NCBI RefSeq assembly: GCF_040545805.1
Contig: NZ_JBEPMO010000004.1
Coordinates: 124,001-188,000, forward strand
Direction of reading: 5' to 3'
From: Moheibacter stercoris
Lineage (GTDB): Bacteria; Bacteroidota; Bacteroidia; Flavobacteriales; Weeksellaceae
Length of the DNA: 64,000 bases
Shown here: positions 34,281 to 43,974 of the stretch, in pieces
How the letters are laid out: each line of letters opens with the position of its first letter
How positions within the stretch are numbered: position 1 is the first letter of the stretch
Program-made: the position numbers and the translations under genes
The notes under the pieces: model-generated
What the model was told of the DNA's origin: nothing
Database searches by the model: none
The model's input: the letters and a program-made list of their open reading frames with translations, nothing else

Positions 34281-34354
34281 GGGTGTACATCGGGACTCGA
34301 ACCCTATTCTCCTTTTTCACAGAAAGGTGTTTTACCTTATAAACTAATGCCACC
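34281..34354 (-). pseudogene. Degenerate tRNA-His-like relic
   Basis: On the minus strand the D arm (GTTT...AAAC), an anticodon arm CCTTT-CTGTGAA-AAAGG with anticodon GTG, and a T loop TTCGAGT can be drawn. The T stem has an A-G clash, and the acceptor stem pairs only at its outer four positions (GGTG/CACC). It is 13 bases after tRNA-Cys. Probably a non-functional tRNA or an odd tRNA-like RNA. Confidence 0.5.
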
Positions 34355-34367
34355 ATTTTCAATTTTG

Positions 34368-34438
34368 AGACAAGGGTGGGACTCGAACCCACATCATCCA
34401 GATTTGCAGTCTGGCGCCTAACTTTCAGCCACCTTATC
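34368..34438 (-). tRNA. tRNA-Cys (anticodon GCA)
   Basis: A 71-base cloverleaf: acceptor GATAAGG with CCTTGTC (one wobble pair), a D arm with three pairs, anticodon arm CCAGA-CTGCAAA-TCTGG, T arm GTGGG-TTCGAGT-CCCAC, discriminator T. No CCA is encoded. Confidence 0.93.
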
Positions 34439-34456
34439 AGTTATTTTCTCATAAAA

Positions 34457-34483
34457 AAAGCGCCTCCTTTTGGGAGACGCTTT
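34457..34483 (-). terminator. Terminator for a minus-strand small transcript
   Basis: AAAGCG(C)CTCC against GGGAG(A)CGCTTT with a TTTT loop. On the minus strand it ends in a run of seven T, so it terminates a transcript coming from the right. Confidence 0.65.
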
Positions 34484-34514
34484 GTATGCTTTCATTGAAA
34501 CCAAGTTCAACGCA

Positions 34515-34613
34515 TTACTTTCTCTCCCGAATCCACATAGATTTCCCCTTACAGATATGCATACAATACATCTTGTGTAAATTATTATGGATATGTGAAT
34601 TTCTTGTGTTCAT
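34515..34613 (-). CDS. Candidate 32-residue miniature protein
   Basis: An ATG-to-TAA frame on the minus strand. It encodes MNTRNSHIHNNLHKMYCMHI and then CKGKSMWIRERK, basic with two Cys and several His. A -7-like CAATTTTG with TTTG about 20 bases upstream lies before it, and a strong terminator follows 31 bases after the stop. Promoter plus small frame plus terminator make a tidy unit, but coding potential is not proven; it could be a small RNA. Confidence 0.35.
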   Translation of the reverse strand: MNTRNSHIHNNLHKMYCMHICKGKSMWIRERK

Positions 34614-34864
34614 TTTTCTTTACTTATTCTTGAAATTTGATGATGCAAAATTGAAACCTATTTTTGAATTTTCCAAATAAATTTTGAGTTTATTTAATTG
34701 ATTATCAATTATTTAAATTCGATTTAGACATGAGTTTTCCTGTCCACATTTCGTAGAAAATTATACTTTTTCGCAACTAGTTGATAGGCTTCTAATTGCT
34801 TACAATGACCTGAATCTAATTCGTCCAATGTTTCATGTTAATTATTTTAATTTTTCTTCAAAAA

Positions 34865-34897
34865 AAAAGCGTCCGATTGGATATTTCGGACGCTTTT
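34865..34897 (-). terminator. Second minus-strand terminator
   Basis: A 12-bp perfect stem, AAAAGCGTCCGA (34865-34876) with TCGGACGCTTTT (34886-34897). On the minus strand it is followed by a long T run (34868 down to 34861). Confidence 0.8.
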
Positions 34898-34933
34898 CAT
34901 TCGTATTTCAGAATTTTACAGAACAACTTTTAA

Positions 34934-35044
34934 TCAAAATAGTTCATAGCGCCCTTGTTCTGTATGATATTCTACTGAATTCATACAATCAAATCCTTGT
35001 TTACAAAGATTCATAGTAGTGCGATATGTCTGATTAAATGTCAT
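34934..35044 (-). CDS. Candidate 36-residue miniature protein
   Basis: An ATG-to-TGA frame on the minus strand: MTFNQTYRTTMNLCKQGFDC then MNSVEYHTEQGRYELF. The frame has a balanced, protein-like composition with two Cys five residues apart. CATCTTTGCA, close to the -7 consensus TAnnTTTG, lies just upstream (35053-35060). A strong terminator follows about 37 bases after the stop. I recall no family with certainty. Confidence 0.45.
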   Translation of the reverse strand: MTFNQTYRTTMNLCKQGFDCMNSVEYHTEQGRYELF

Positions 35045-35230
35045 TTCGTTTGCAAAGATGATTGTTTTAAATGATTTCTAATTCATGCATGAACAGAATT
35101 TTATGTTAAAATTTCTTCTCATTAATTTCAATTTATCAAAAGAACTCAATGCTAGTTAATCCATTTCCTATCTTCAAGTGAATCGTATGTATGAAAATTA
35201 CTATATTTAAAACTTAATTAACATGAATAC

Positions 35231-38200
35231 ATGATAAAAAATTTATTACGACTCCAGTGGGTTGGATTACTTATTTTAGGATCCGGTTTATCTGCACAGA
35301 TAATGAATCGACCCCATCAAGACTTTGTTCGCCAAGCATTGGTCAATACAGAGCAAGGAAAAATCTTATTGCAAGAAGATTTGAACTTTGAACTCACCGA
35401 CTTTTACTCCAGTAAAAATAGTGGATTACAGCACATTTATGTTCGTCAAACTTTCAATGGTTTGGAAATTATAGGTACGGAATCTTCGATTCATATTGGC
35501 AATTCAGGAACTATTTCTTCTGTTAAATCAAAATTTGTCAACAGTACTGCCAAAAGAGGATTCAAATCAGATCCAAATCCAAGAATTACCGCTGTACAAG
35601 CAGTTCAATCTGCTGCAAATCATTTGGGATATACCCTTTCTCAATCTTTACAAATTATCCACCAAGATTTTTCATTGGATCGTAAAATGAAATTATCAAC
35701 AGCCGGAATTTCAAAATCAGAAATCCCAGCTCGTCTGATGTATTTCCTACAAGAAGATGGAAATTTGGTTTTGGTTTGGGATCTTTCGATTGAAGCTTCT
35801 CAAAAAGACGAATGGTACAGCGTTCAAATCAATGCTGAAAATGGACAAATCGTCAACAAAGTAAGTTGGAAAAATGAATGTAATTTTGGCCATGCACATG
35901 AACATCATGATGGCGAAATGGTTCATTTCCACCATCCACAATCATCTGTAAAAGCGAAAATTTCTGAAAAACCAACCAATATGTTGTTGGGGGCTGCTTA
36001 TAACGTTTTCCCTTTGCCTTTGGAAAGTCCCTACTATGGAAATCGTGAATTAATTTTCGAAGATGATGTTGTCAACTCAAATGCTTCTCCTTTTGGATGG
36101 CATGACACCAACGGAGTCGTAGGAAATGAGTACACGACTACGCGAGGAAACAATGTCAATGCCTATGAAGATGGAAACAATCCTGGATTTCAACCCAATC
36201 CTGGAAGCTCCATGTTGTTTGATTATCCATTTGATCAAAACTACACCAATGCCAATCAATACGAATCAGCTGCAATTACCAATTTATTCTATTGGAATAA
36301 CATCATTCATGACATATTCTACGAATATGGTTTTACAGAACTTGGAGGAAATTTCCAACAAAATAATTATGGAAAAGGCGGTGTAGGAAATGATTATGTA
36401 CGTGCCGAAGCCCAAGATGGGGAAGGAACTTGTAATGCGAACTTTTATACGCCACCTGATGGACAATTGCCGAGAATGCAAATGTTCATTTGCCAAAATA
36501 AAGACGGAGATTATGACAATCTTGTCATCATGCACGAATACGGACATGGAATTTCCAACCGTTTAACAGGTGGTCCAAGCAATACTTCTTGTTTGCAAAA
36601 TAGTGAACAAATGGGTGAAGGTTGGAGCGATTGGTTCGGATTGATGGTCACGATGAAAGAAGGTGACCAAGGAGAAACACCAAGAGCAATTGGAACTTAC
36701 TTATTCAACCAAGGTCCAAATGGAAACGGAATTCGTACACATCGCTATTCGACCAATATGTCAATCAATCCTCATACCTATAATAGCATTAAAACCGAAT
36801 CGATTCCACATGGAGTAGGTAGTGTTTGGGCAGCTATGCTATGGGATTTAACTTGGGCATTGATTGATGAGTATGGATTTGATTCGGACATTTACAATGG
36901 AACAGGTGGAAACAATATTGCCATGAATTTGGTGATGACAGGTTTGAAACTTCAGCCATGTAGCCCTGGATTTGTCGATGGTCGAGATGCCATTTTAGAA
37001 GCCGATCAACTTTTATATAATGGGGCAAACCAATGCTTAATTTGGGATGTGTTTGCAAGAAGAGGATTAGGAGTGAGTGCAACTCAAGGTTCATCGAGCA
37101 GCGCTCAAGATGGTCAACAAGCCTTTGACACTCCTTCTGGTGTAGCAAGTTTCACCGCTCCAGGAAGCGTTTGTGCTTCAGCTGAACCTTTTATTGCTGG
37201 TGGAGGATCACCAATGGGTGGAACCTATAGCGGTCCTGGTGTAACAGATAATGGAAATGGCACCTACACCTTTAATCCAGAGGTTGCGGGCGTAGGAGTT
37301 CATACGATCACCTATTCGATTACAGCATCAGATTGCGCTGAAGCTTCTTCTGCTTCTGACACAATTGAAGTAACGGCTGCTTTGGCAATTGAATGCCAAG
37401 AGGATATTTTGGTCAATACTTCCAATAACTCTTGTAGTGCAGTTGTCACGTACGAATTGCCTCAAGGTTTAGATGGATGTCCAGCTGGAAATAGTGAGAA
37501 TTTCGATGGCGTTTCTGCTCCAAATTTACCAAACGGATGGACGACGCAAACCAACTCAGGTTCAAACAACAATTGGAGAACAGTAAGCAATCAATCTTAT
37601 TCAAGTCCAAATTCAGTGTTTGCTGCCAATTTAAGCTCTGTAAGCTTATCGTCTTTAACTTCTCCAGAATATGAAATTGCAAGTAATTCTGCTAAGTTAA
37701 AATTCCGATTGAATTATAATGTGGAATCAGGTTACGATGGAGTCGTGTTGGAATATTCTACCAATGGAACATCATGGTTAGACATAACCAATATCGGAAC
37801 TTTCGTTAGCGGTGGCTATACTACTCAATTATCTACAGGTTGGGGAAATCCTATCCAAGGAAGAAATGCATGGTCGGGTAATTCAAATGGATTCATTGCT
37901 GTTGAAATCAATTTGAATTCTTCTTTAAATGGTCAGGATGTTCAGTTTAGATGGAGAATGGGATCTGACAGTATGTCTAGTAGTGTAGGTGTTTGGTTGG
38001 ACAACGTAGAAGTTGAAGGGGTTTATTCACCTCAACCAACAACCACTCAAATTGCTGGTTTACCTTCTGGAAGTGAATTCCCGGTAGGAACTACAACCAA
38101 TACTTTCAAAGTTGAGGATGGAAATGGAAATACAGCTATCTGTTCATTTAACGTGATTGTGAACGATGGTGTTGGACCAAACATAACATGTCCTGATAAT

Positions 38201-38689
38201 GCAACTGTGGTAGTAGCACAAGGTGAAACTTTTAGTTTACCAGATTATTGGGCGAACGGTCAGGTTACAGCAGTCGACAATTGCTCGGATGTAAGCAACA
38301 AAACACAATCTCCTGCTGTGGGAACAAATTTAGGTGTGGGAACACATACGATTAGTTTTACGGTAGAAGATGCTGCAGGAAATCAATCTACTTGTTCGTT
38401 TGAATTGGTGGTAACGGAAACAATGGCTGTTGGAGATTTCAATTTCTCTGATTTGATTTCCTTGTATCCGAATCCAGCTTCAGATCTTGTGATTATTTCG
38501 AATAAATCACAAGAAACCATTCAAAAAATTATCATCTTGGATGGAAGTGGAAAACGTGTTCAAGAAGTGAAATTGGCTAATAAGAATGCTGAAAATTCGA
38601 TTTCAGTGAAACATTTGCCTACTGGAACATATGTGATTCAAATTGTTGGAGATGACAAAACCATCACCAAAAAATTGATCAAAAAATAA
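35231..38689 (+). CDS. Secreted M36 (fungalysin) metalloprotease with type IX sorting domain
   Basis: At 1152 residues: signal peptide ending LSAQ; FTP/PepSY-like propeptide (about 25-215, RQTFNGLEIIGTESSIHI); M36 catalytic domain with HEYGHGISNRLTGG near 435 and the third zinc ligand in GEGWSDWFGLM; a C-terminal adhesive part with a MAM/beta-sandwich-like region and a HYR domain (GPNITCPDNATVVV, AVDNCSD). It ends in a type A T9SS sorting domain (LYPNPASDLVIISN near 1080, GTYVIQIV, KKLIKK). It should be exported by the Gld/Spr secretion system and digest external protein. It is monocistronic, with a terminator after it. Confidence 0.93.
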   Translation: MIKNLLRLQWVGLLILGSGLSAQIMNRPHQDFVRQALVNTEQGKILLQEDLNFELTDFYSSKNSGLQHIYVRQTFNGLEIIGTESSIHIGNSGTISSVKSKFVNSTAKRGFKSDPNPRITAVQAVQSAANHLGYTLSQSLQIIHQDFSLDRKMKLSTAGISKSEIPARLMYFLQEDGNLVLVWDLSIEASQKDEWYSVQINAENGQIVNKVSWKNECNFGHAHEHHDGEMVHFHHPQSSVKAKISEKPTNMLLGAAYNVFPLPLESPYYGNRELIFEDDVVNSNASPFGWHDTNGVVGNEYTTTRGNNVNAYEDGNNPGFQPNPGSSMLFDYPFDQNYTNANQYESAAITNLFYWNNIIHDIFYEYGFTELGGNFQQNNYGKGGVGNDYVRAEAQDGEGTCNANFYTPPDGQLPRMQMFICQNKDGDYDNLVIMHEYGHGISNRLTGGPSNTSCLQNSEQMGEGWSDWFGLMVTMKEGDQGETPRAIGTYLFNQGPNGNGIRTHRYSTNMSINPHTYNSIKTESIPHGVGSVWAAMLWDLTWALIDEYGFDSDIYNGTGGNNIAMNLVMTGLKLQPCSPGFVDGRDAILEADQLLYNGANQCLIWDVFARRGLGVSATQGSSSSAQDGQQAFDTPSGVASFTAPGSVCASAEPFIAGGGSPMGGTYSGPGVTDNGNGTYTFNPEVAGVGVHTITYSITASDCAEASSASDTIEVTAALAIECQEDILVNTSNNSCSAVVTYELPQGLDGCPAGNSENFDGVSAPNLPNGWTTQTNSGSNNNWRTVSNQSYSSPNSVFAANLSSVSLSSLTSPEYEIASNSAKLKFRLNYNVESGYDGVVLEYSTNGTSWLDITNIGTFVSGGYTTQLSTGWGNPIQGRNAWSGNSNGFIAVEINLNSSLNGQDVQFRWRMGSDSMSSSVGVWLDNVEVEGVYSPQPTTTQIAGLPSGSEFPVGTTTNTFKVEDGNGNTAICSFNVIVNDGVGPNITCPDNATVVVAQGETFSLPDYWANGQVTAVDNCSDVSNKTQSPAVGTNLGVGTHTISFTVEDAAGNQSTCSFELVVTETMAVGDFNFSDLISLYPNPASDLVIISNKSQETIQKIIILDGSGKRVQEVKLANKNAENSISVKHLPTGTYVIQIVGDDKTITKKLIKK

Positions 38690-38707
38690 AATGCAAATTT
38701 AAAATAG

Positions 38708-38737
38708 AAAAGGTCGTCTCAACAAGGCGACCTTTTT
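38708..38737 (+). terminator. Intrinsic terminator
   Basis: AAAAGGTCG (38708-38716, one base bulged) pairs with CGACCTTTTT (38728-38737), followed by more T. It closes the M36 protease gene. Confidence 0.85.
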
Positions 38738-38800
38738 CTTTTGAGACAATCTTATGATTTCAGAAAATAGAAATTGATTAACTTGCAGCAGATTTAGATT

Positions 38801-40462
38801 ATGCGATTACTTTCGGTTATATTTTGTCTTCTTATATTGTTTGGATGCGCACGTCAAGGAACACCAACAGGTGGACCAAAAGATGTGGATCCACCAAAGT
38901 TTTTGGGAGCTCAACCCGACACCTTATCCTTACAAGTACCGACCAATTTGAAAGAAATCAAAATCGAATTTGATGAATACATCATCTTGAAAGAACACAC
39001 CAAAAACATTGTGATCTCACCTCCTTTGGAAAGTTCTGCTAGTTTTATGCCGATTGGTTCACCTAGTAAAACCTTGCGAGTAAAATTCAATGAAGCATTA
39101 CAACCCAATACTACTTACAACATCAATTTTGGGAATGCGATTCAAGACAACAATGAAGGGAACAAACTGCCCTATTTCCAATACGTATTTTCCACAGGAG
39201 ATTATATTGATTCTTTAAAAATTTCTGGGAAAGCAAATATTTCCAATCAAAAGAAAAAATCGGAAGATTTAATTGTGGCTTTGTTCAAAATAGATTCTGC
39301 TTATACCGATAGTTTGGTCTTAAAATCCAAACCCTTTTATGTTTCGAAAGTGAATGCCGATGGCGAATTCAATTTGAATTATTTAAGCCCTGGGAAATAC
39401 CAAATGATTGCATTTGATGATGTTGCCCAAAACATGCAGTTTGATATTGGCAAAGAAAAATTTGGTTTTGTAGATGAAATCATTGATCTCAACCAAAATC
39501 AAGAATACAACATTGAATTGTTTGATCAACTTCCTCCTTACAAAGTGGGAAAAGCAGAACAGAAAGGTTATGGTCACATCCGATTTAAATTTGAAGGCCA
39601 ACCTGAAACAATAGATATTCAATCTTTGGATATGGATTTTAATTCGGCAAAGTATAGCTATCAACCCAAATCGGATTCAATTGAATTTTGGTTTCAACCA
39701 AGTGTTGATTCGATTTCAGAAAATTCCAAACGATTGAAATTTTTGGTGAAAAACCAAGAATTATCTGATACGATATCCGTCGTTTATTCGAATGCCATCA
39801 AGCACAAATTAAACATTGATACCAAAGGAAAGTTGGAATACGCACCAGGAAGACCCGTTCAGTTGACCACGAATTATCCGATTATCTCCATGGATTCATC
39901 CAAAATAAAAGTCTGGAAAGATAGCATTCGAATTCCTACGAAATTGATCAAAAACAGCAAAAACGATCAAAAAATCACCTTAGATTTCCCGATGGAAATT
40001 CAGTCTCGATACGAAGTGAACATATTGCCCGATGCTTTGACTGACTTTTTTGGTAAAACCAATGATACGATTCAATTTGAAGTCAAAACTCGTACAAGAA
40101 CGGATTATGGAAATTTAAAACTAAACATCCAAAACAAACCCAATCATCCCTTTTGGTTGCAGATGTACAACGATCGCGACGTCTTATTGGACGAACAATA
40201 TACAACTGCTTCCTATTTTGAATTCAATTATTTGCCTGCGGCGAAATTTTACTTTAAAATCTTGGTTGATGAAAACGAAAACGGACATTGGGATACTGGA
40301 AACTTTTTTGAACGAAAACAACCTGAAGCTTCCTATGTTTATCCGACCGAAATCACCACAAGAGCCATGTGGGATATGGAAGAAACTTGGGTAATTCCAT
40401 CAAATTCTCCAGTTGAATCCAAAGAAAAATCCCCTACCGAACTGGAAGAGGATTTACCTTAA
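38801..40462 (+). CDS. Ig-like (Big_5) domain lipoprotein
   Basis: The 553-residue lipoprotein has lipobox LFGC (Cys16) followed by ARQGTPTGGPKDVDPPKFLG. This opening is typical of Flavobacteriia envelope proteins with an N-terminal bacterial Ig-like domain (IEFDEYIILKEHTKNIVISP, LRVKFNEALQPNTTYNINFG). The rest is beta-rich, with a late DENENGHWDTGNFFE stretch that may bind calcium. The C-terminal tail is acidic and Ser/Pro-rich. The function is unknown; an envelope assembly role is only a guess. It converges on glmS with 17 bases between stops. Confidence 0.78.
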   Translation: MRLLSVIFCLLILFGCARQGTPTGGPKDVDPPKFLGAQPDTLSLQVPTNLKEIKIEFDEYIILKEHTKNIVISPPLESSASFMPIGSPSKTLRVKFNEALQPNTTYNINFGNAIQDNNEGNKLPYFQYVFSTGDYIDSLKISGKANISNQKKKSEDLIVALFKIDSAYTDSLVLKSKPFYVSKVNADGEFNLNYLSPGKYQMIAFDDVAQNMQFDIGKEKFGFVDEIIDLNQNQEYNIELFDQLPPYKVGKAEQKGYGHIRFKFEGQPETIDIQSLDMDFNSAKYSYQPKSDSIEFWFQPSVDSISENSKRLKFLVKNQELSDTISVVYSNAIKHKLNIDTKGKLEYAPGRPVQLTTNYPIISMDSSKIKVWKDSIRIPTKLIKNSKNDQKITLDFPMEIQSRYEVNILPDALTDFFGKTNDTIQFEVKTRTRTDYGNLKLNIQNKPNHPFWLQMYNDRDVLLDEQYTTASYFEFNYLPAAKFYFKILVDENENGHWDTGNFFERKQPEASYVYPTEITTRAMWDMEETWVIPSNSPVESKEKSPTELEEDLP

Positions 40463-40479
40463 TTCTATATAAATTTATC

Positions 40480-42327
40480 TTATTCTACTGTAACAGATTT
40501 CGCTAAGTTACGTGGTTGATCTACATTTCGACCAAGTTTCACAGCCACATAATACGACAATAATTGCAATGGAATCGCAGCCAAGATTGGACTAAATTCT
40601 TCTGATGAATTCGGGATTTCAATCACGTGATCCGCAATCTTACGAACTTCTTGATCTCCCTTGTTCACAACGGCAATAATTTGACCTTTTCTAGCTTTGA
40701 TCTCTTGAGCGTTGCTCACAACCTTTTCGTAATGACCTGTTTTGGTAGCAATGATAACGACAGGCATATTTTCATCAATCAAGGCGATTGGACCATGTTT
40801 CATTTCTGCAGCAGGATATCCTTCTGCGTGGATGTAAGAGATTTCTTTCAATTTCAAAGCTCCTTCCAAAGCCGATGGGAAATTGTATCCACGTCCTAAA
40901 TACAAGGCATTTGGTGCATCTTTGTATTTTTCGGCAACTTCAATTACTTGCTCTGCAGTTGTTTCCAAGGTTTCTTGAACCAATTCAGGAATACTATCCA
41001 ATTCACTAATTAAAGCATTGAAACGTTCCGTACTCAAGTTTCCATTGTGTTTTCCTAATTTGATTGCAATCAAAGAAAGGATCGTCAACTGAGCAGTAAA
41101 TGCTTTAGTGGACGCAACACCGATTTCCGGACCTGCGTGTGTGTACGAACCTGCATCGGTAATACGCGCAATAGAAGAACCTACAACGTTGTTAATTCCG
41201 TAAATGAAAGCTCCTTTTTCTTTGGCCAATTTCAAGGCAGCTAACGTATCGGCTGTTTCACCTGATTGGGAAATTGCAATGACTACATCGCGCTTGTTGA
41301 TAATCGGATTTCTATAACGGAATTCCGAAGCGTATTCAACCTCCACTGGAATTCTTGCCAAATCTTCAATTAAATATTCTGCAACCAAACCAGCATGGTA
41401 TGAAGTACCACAAGCTACAATGATAATACGTTTTGCGTTTAAAAATCGTTCTTGGTGATCCCAGATTCCTGCCATTTTGATGACACCTTCTTCTACCAAT
41501 AAACGACCGCGCATCGTATCACGAATCGATTTGGGTTGTTCGTAGATTTCTTTCAACATGAAATGTTCGAAACCACCTTTTTCGATTTCTTCTAAATTCA
41601 TCTGCAATTCTTGAACCGCAGGAATTACTTGTAAATTATCTTTGATTTTTCGAACGTCGACTCCTTGACCCAAAGTAATGGTAGCCATTTCGCCATCATC
41701 CAAATAAACAGCATCTTTTGTAAACTGTAAAAACGGTGAAGCATCTGACGCAATGAAGAATTCATTTTCTCCAATTCCAATTGCCAAAGGACTTCCCAAA
41801 CGACCTACCACAATTTCATTGGGTTGATCTTTTTCCATCACAGCAATAGCATAAGCTCCGATTACTTCATTTAACGCATATCGAACCGCTTCTGTTAAAG
41901 AAAGATTTTCACTGTTTTTAACGTATTGGATTAGATTGACCAAAACTTCGGTATCTGTATCACTATGGAATACAAATCCTTTTTGTTTCAATTCTGTTTT
42001 GATGGAATCGTAATTCTCAATAATTCCATTATGAACAATCACAAGATTTCCATCATTGGATAGATGCGGATGTGAATTCACATCGTTTGGAACTCCGTGA
42101 GTAGCCCATCTTGTATGTCCAATCCCAACAGTTGCACCATCATTGATATTTTGAGATTTTTCTTCAAGTTCAGATACTTTCCCTTTGGTTTTAACCAAAC
42201 CAAAAGAATTGTTGTTCATCACGACAAGACCTGCACTATCATATCCACGATATTCCAGTCTTTTCAATCCATTTATAATGATGGGATAAGCTTCTCTAAA
42301 CCCTAAATATCCTACGATTCCACACAT
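40480..42327 (-). CDS. glmS: Glutamine-fructose-6-phosphate aminotransferase
   Basis: Makes glucosamine-6-phosphate for peptidoglycan and other amino sugars. The N-terminal class II amidotransferase begins MCGIVGYLG with nucleophile Cys2 and has GIGHTRWATHG. Two SIS domains follow (ACGTSYHAGLVAEYLIEDLA, ISQSGETADTLAALKLAK), and the C-terminus LAKSVTVE is the standard end. The 615 residues match the family. No glmS ribozyme is seen near its start, as expected outside Firmicutes. It is downstream of the DUF4270 gene with a 6-base gap. Confidence 0.97.
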   Translation of the reverse strand: MCGIVGYLGFREAYPIIINGLKRLEYRGYDSAGLVVMNNNSFGLVKTKGKVSELEEKSQNINDGATVGIGHTRWATHGVPNDVNSHPHLSNDGNLVIVHNGIIENYDSIKTELKQKGFVFHSDTDTEVLVNLIQYVKNSENLSLTEAVRYALNEVIGAYAIAVMEKDQPNEIVVGRLGSPLAIGIGENEFFIASDASPFLQFTKDAVYLDDGEMATITLGQGVDVRKIKDNLQVIPAVQELQMNLEEIEKGGFEHFMLKEIYEQPKSIRDTMRGRLLVEEGVIKMAGIWDHQERFLNAKRIIIVACGTSYHAGLVAEYLIEDLARIPVEVEYASEFRYRNPIINKRDVVIAISQSGETADTLAALKLAKEKGAFIYGINNVVGSSIARITDAGSYTHAGPEIGVASTKAFTAQLTILSLIAIKLGKHNGNLSTERFNALISELDSIPELVQETLETTAEQVIEVAEKYKDAPNALYLGRGYNFPSALEGALKLKEISYIHAEGYPAAEMKHGPIALIDENMPVVIIATKTGHYEKVVSNAQEIKARKGQIIAVVNKGDQEVRKIADHVIEIPNSSEEFSPILAAIPLQLLSYYVAVKLGRNVDQPRNLAKSVTVE

Positions 42328-42333
42328 ATTGGT

Positions 42334-43962
42334 TTATTTTTTTGTGTAGTAAACTTTTAATCTTAATTTTTTCGCATCGTCCTCAGACGCATTTCCATGT
42401 AAAACTACTCTGTGAGGATTGAAAGCACGATCATTATAGAAAGGATCCATACCATTCAACACACTCGAATAGCCAGAAGATGGTGCCAATAGGAAGTTAC
42501 CTAAACTAACCACAATTTGTCCATCTTCAAAGACTTCATTTCTCTCCACCAAGCTCTTCACATAATCTGTGATTTTCAATGTGTAGATTTTGTTGTTGTC
42601 TTTGTAATTATATTTTGGGTTGAAGGTTACGTTGTTTGGATATCCGCCAGCAAATACCATGATATCTGAAAAGTTTTTATTCAACCATTTTGTTCCCTCT
42701 TTGTATTGATTCCAACCAAATAAATAAGGTGGTTTTTTTAATCCATACGAATCATCTAAATGAAAGATTAATTCTGCTCCAACAATAGCCCAATCGTTAT
42801 TTTGAACCTTGTTTTTGATTTCATTCAATTGATCTGCATTCAATTTGATGATGGTTTTTGTTCCATCCATTCCAGAAAGATACAAACGAGAGGCTCCATT
42901 TACCATATCTGGATTCTGATAAGCATTGGTAAATTGGCTACTTCTATTCGCATGTTCAAATTGAGCAATCTGTACGTTGTGACCAATGACAGTATCCCAA
43001 TAACTTGAAAAACTTAAAGCAAAACTACCTTTCAATTTGGGAGGATTTTCACCAGCATCGTCACTTGTATCATCATGAGAATAACTCATAGTTATGAACA
43101 TATTCGGATTGAAATTGAACATAAACCCTTGATTTTCATCAATGCTTAATTCAATTCCTCTAAAGAAGTTACGAATGAACGTGGCTTGGGAGGATAAATC
43201 ACTTGAATTTTGATTGTCAATAAATTTTGTCTTGAAATAATCGTTGCTCAACAATACTCGTAAAGTTACCGGTGGAATGTTTTCTGCTTCCGATTTCTTT
43301 CTTCTCTCATAGGTTGTAATGGATTTCTTTACGATAGTTGAACCCAAAACATCTGGAAAAACATCGATTTGATTGATGTTCGGACAGCTTGGACAATTTG
43401 GATTACCCAATGCTGGATTGGAATAATAGGTTGAATCTTGAGAATACAAATATTCACTTACTTCCCTCACTTTTAAGGTCATTGGCAAATCTGTATTCCC
43501 ATAAATCGAATCCAATTTATAGGTACGTTTGATAACCATTGTAGCCGTATCACTTGGTGATTCATCAATTCCTACGTAAACATAAGTTGTATCAACATCG
43601 GCATCTTCCAAAGCCTTTGTGAAAACTGGAATATGCAAAATAACCGAATCAATCGTAGGGTTGGTACCAAAATCAGGGCTTAAGGTTCCCAATCTTGCTT
43701 GAGATATAAATTTCGCTTTGGTACGACCAAAAACAGGTTCTTCGTAAACACCTAAAATCCCGTTGATTAAAACGCGTTCATCTGAACGCAAAGAGTCAGA
43801 ATTTGTATTATAAGATACCAAGTCTACATAATAAACATTGGAGGTTGATCCCGTATCAAGCAATCCACTTCCTACGTCAGAAATATCATCTTCACAAGAA
43901 AACAAAGAAATGGCTGTTGTGCAAACAAAAATGGTTGCAACGAAATTGAATAATTTCTTCAT
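42334..43962 (-). CDS. DUF4270 lipoprotein
   Basis: The 542-residue lipoprotein has lipobox SLFSC (Cys23), followed by EDDISDVGSGLL and a long beta-rich body (LINGILGVYEEPVFGRTKAK, TIDSVILHIPV) characteristic of DUF4270. It is conserved in Bacteroidetes at this place, between the glycogen-synthase domain gene and glmS. Its function is not established to my knowledge; it is expected at the outer membrane. A CPNCP pair near residue 193 is unusual in an exported protein and could form a disulfide. Confidence 0.82.
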   Translation of the reverse strand: MKKLFNFVATIFVCTTAISLFSCEDDISDVGSGLLDTGSTSNVYYVDLVSYNTNSDSLRSDERVLINGILGVYEEPVFGRTKAKFISQARLGTLSPDFGTNPTIDSVILHIPVFTKALEDADVDTTYVYVGIDESPSDTATMVIKRTYKLDSIYGNTDLPMTLKVREVSEYLYSQDSTYYSNPALGNPNCPSCPNINQIDVFPDVLGSTIVKKSITTYERRKKSEAENIPPVTLRVLLSNDYFKTKFIDNQNSSDLSSQATFIRNFFRGIELSIDENQGFMFNFNPNMFITMSYSHDDTSDDAGENPPKLKGSFALSFSSYWDTVIGHNVQIAQFEHANRSSQFTNAYQNPDMVNGASRLYLSGMDGTKTIIKLNADQLNEIKNKVQNNDWAIVGAELIFHLDDSYGLKKPPYLFGWNQYKEGTKWLNKNFSDIMVFAGGYPNNVTFNPKYNYKDNNKIYTLKITDYVKSLVERNEVFEDGQIVVSLGNFLLAPSSGYSSVLNGMDPFYNDRAFNPHRVVLHGNASEDDAKKLRLKVYYTKK

Positions 43963-43974
43963 GTAATATTTGGT

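Noticed and set aside
40480..42327. glmS ribozyme upstream of glmS
   Set aside because: Only six bases separate glmS from the DUF4270 gene, leaving no room for it.
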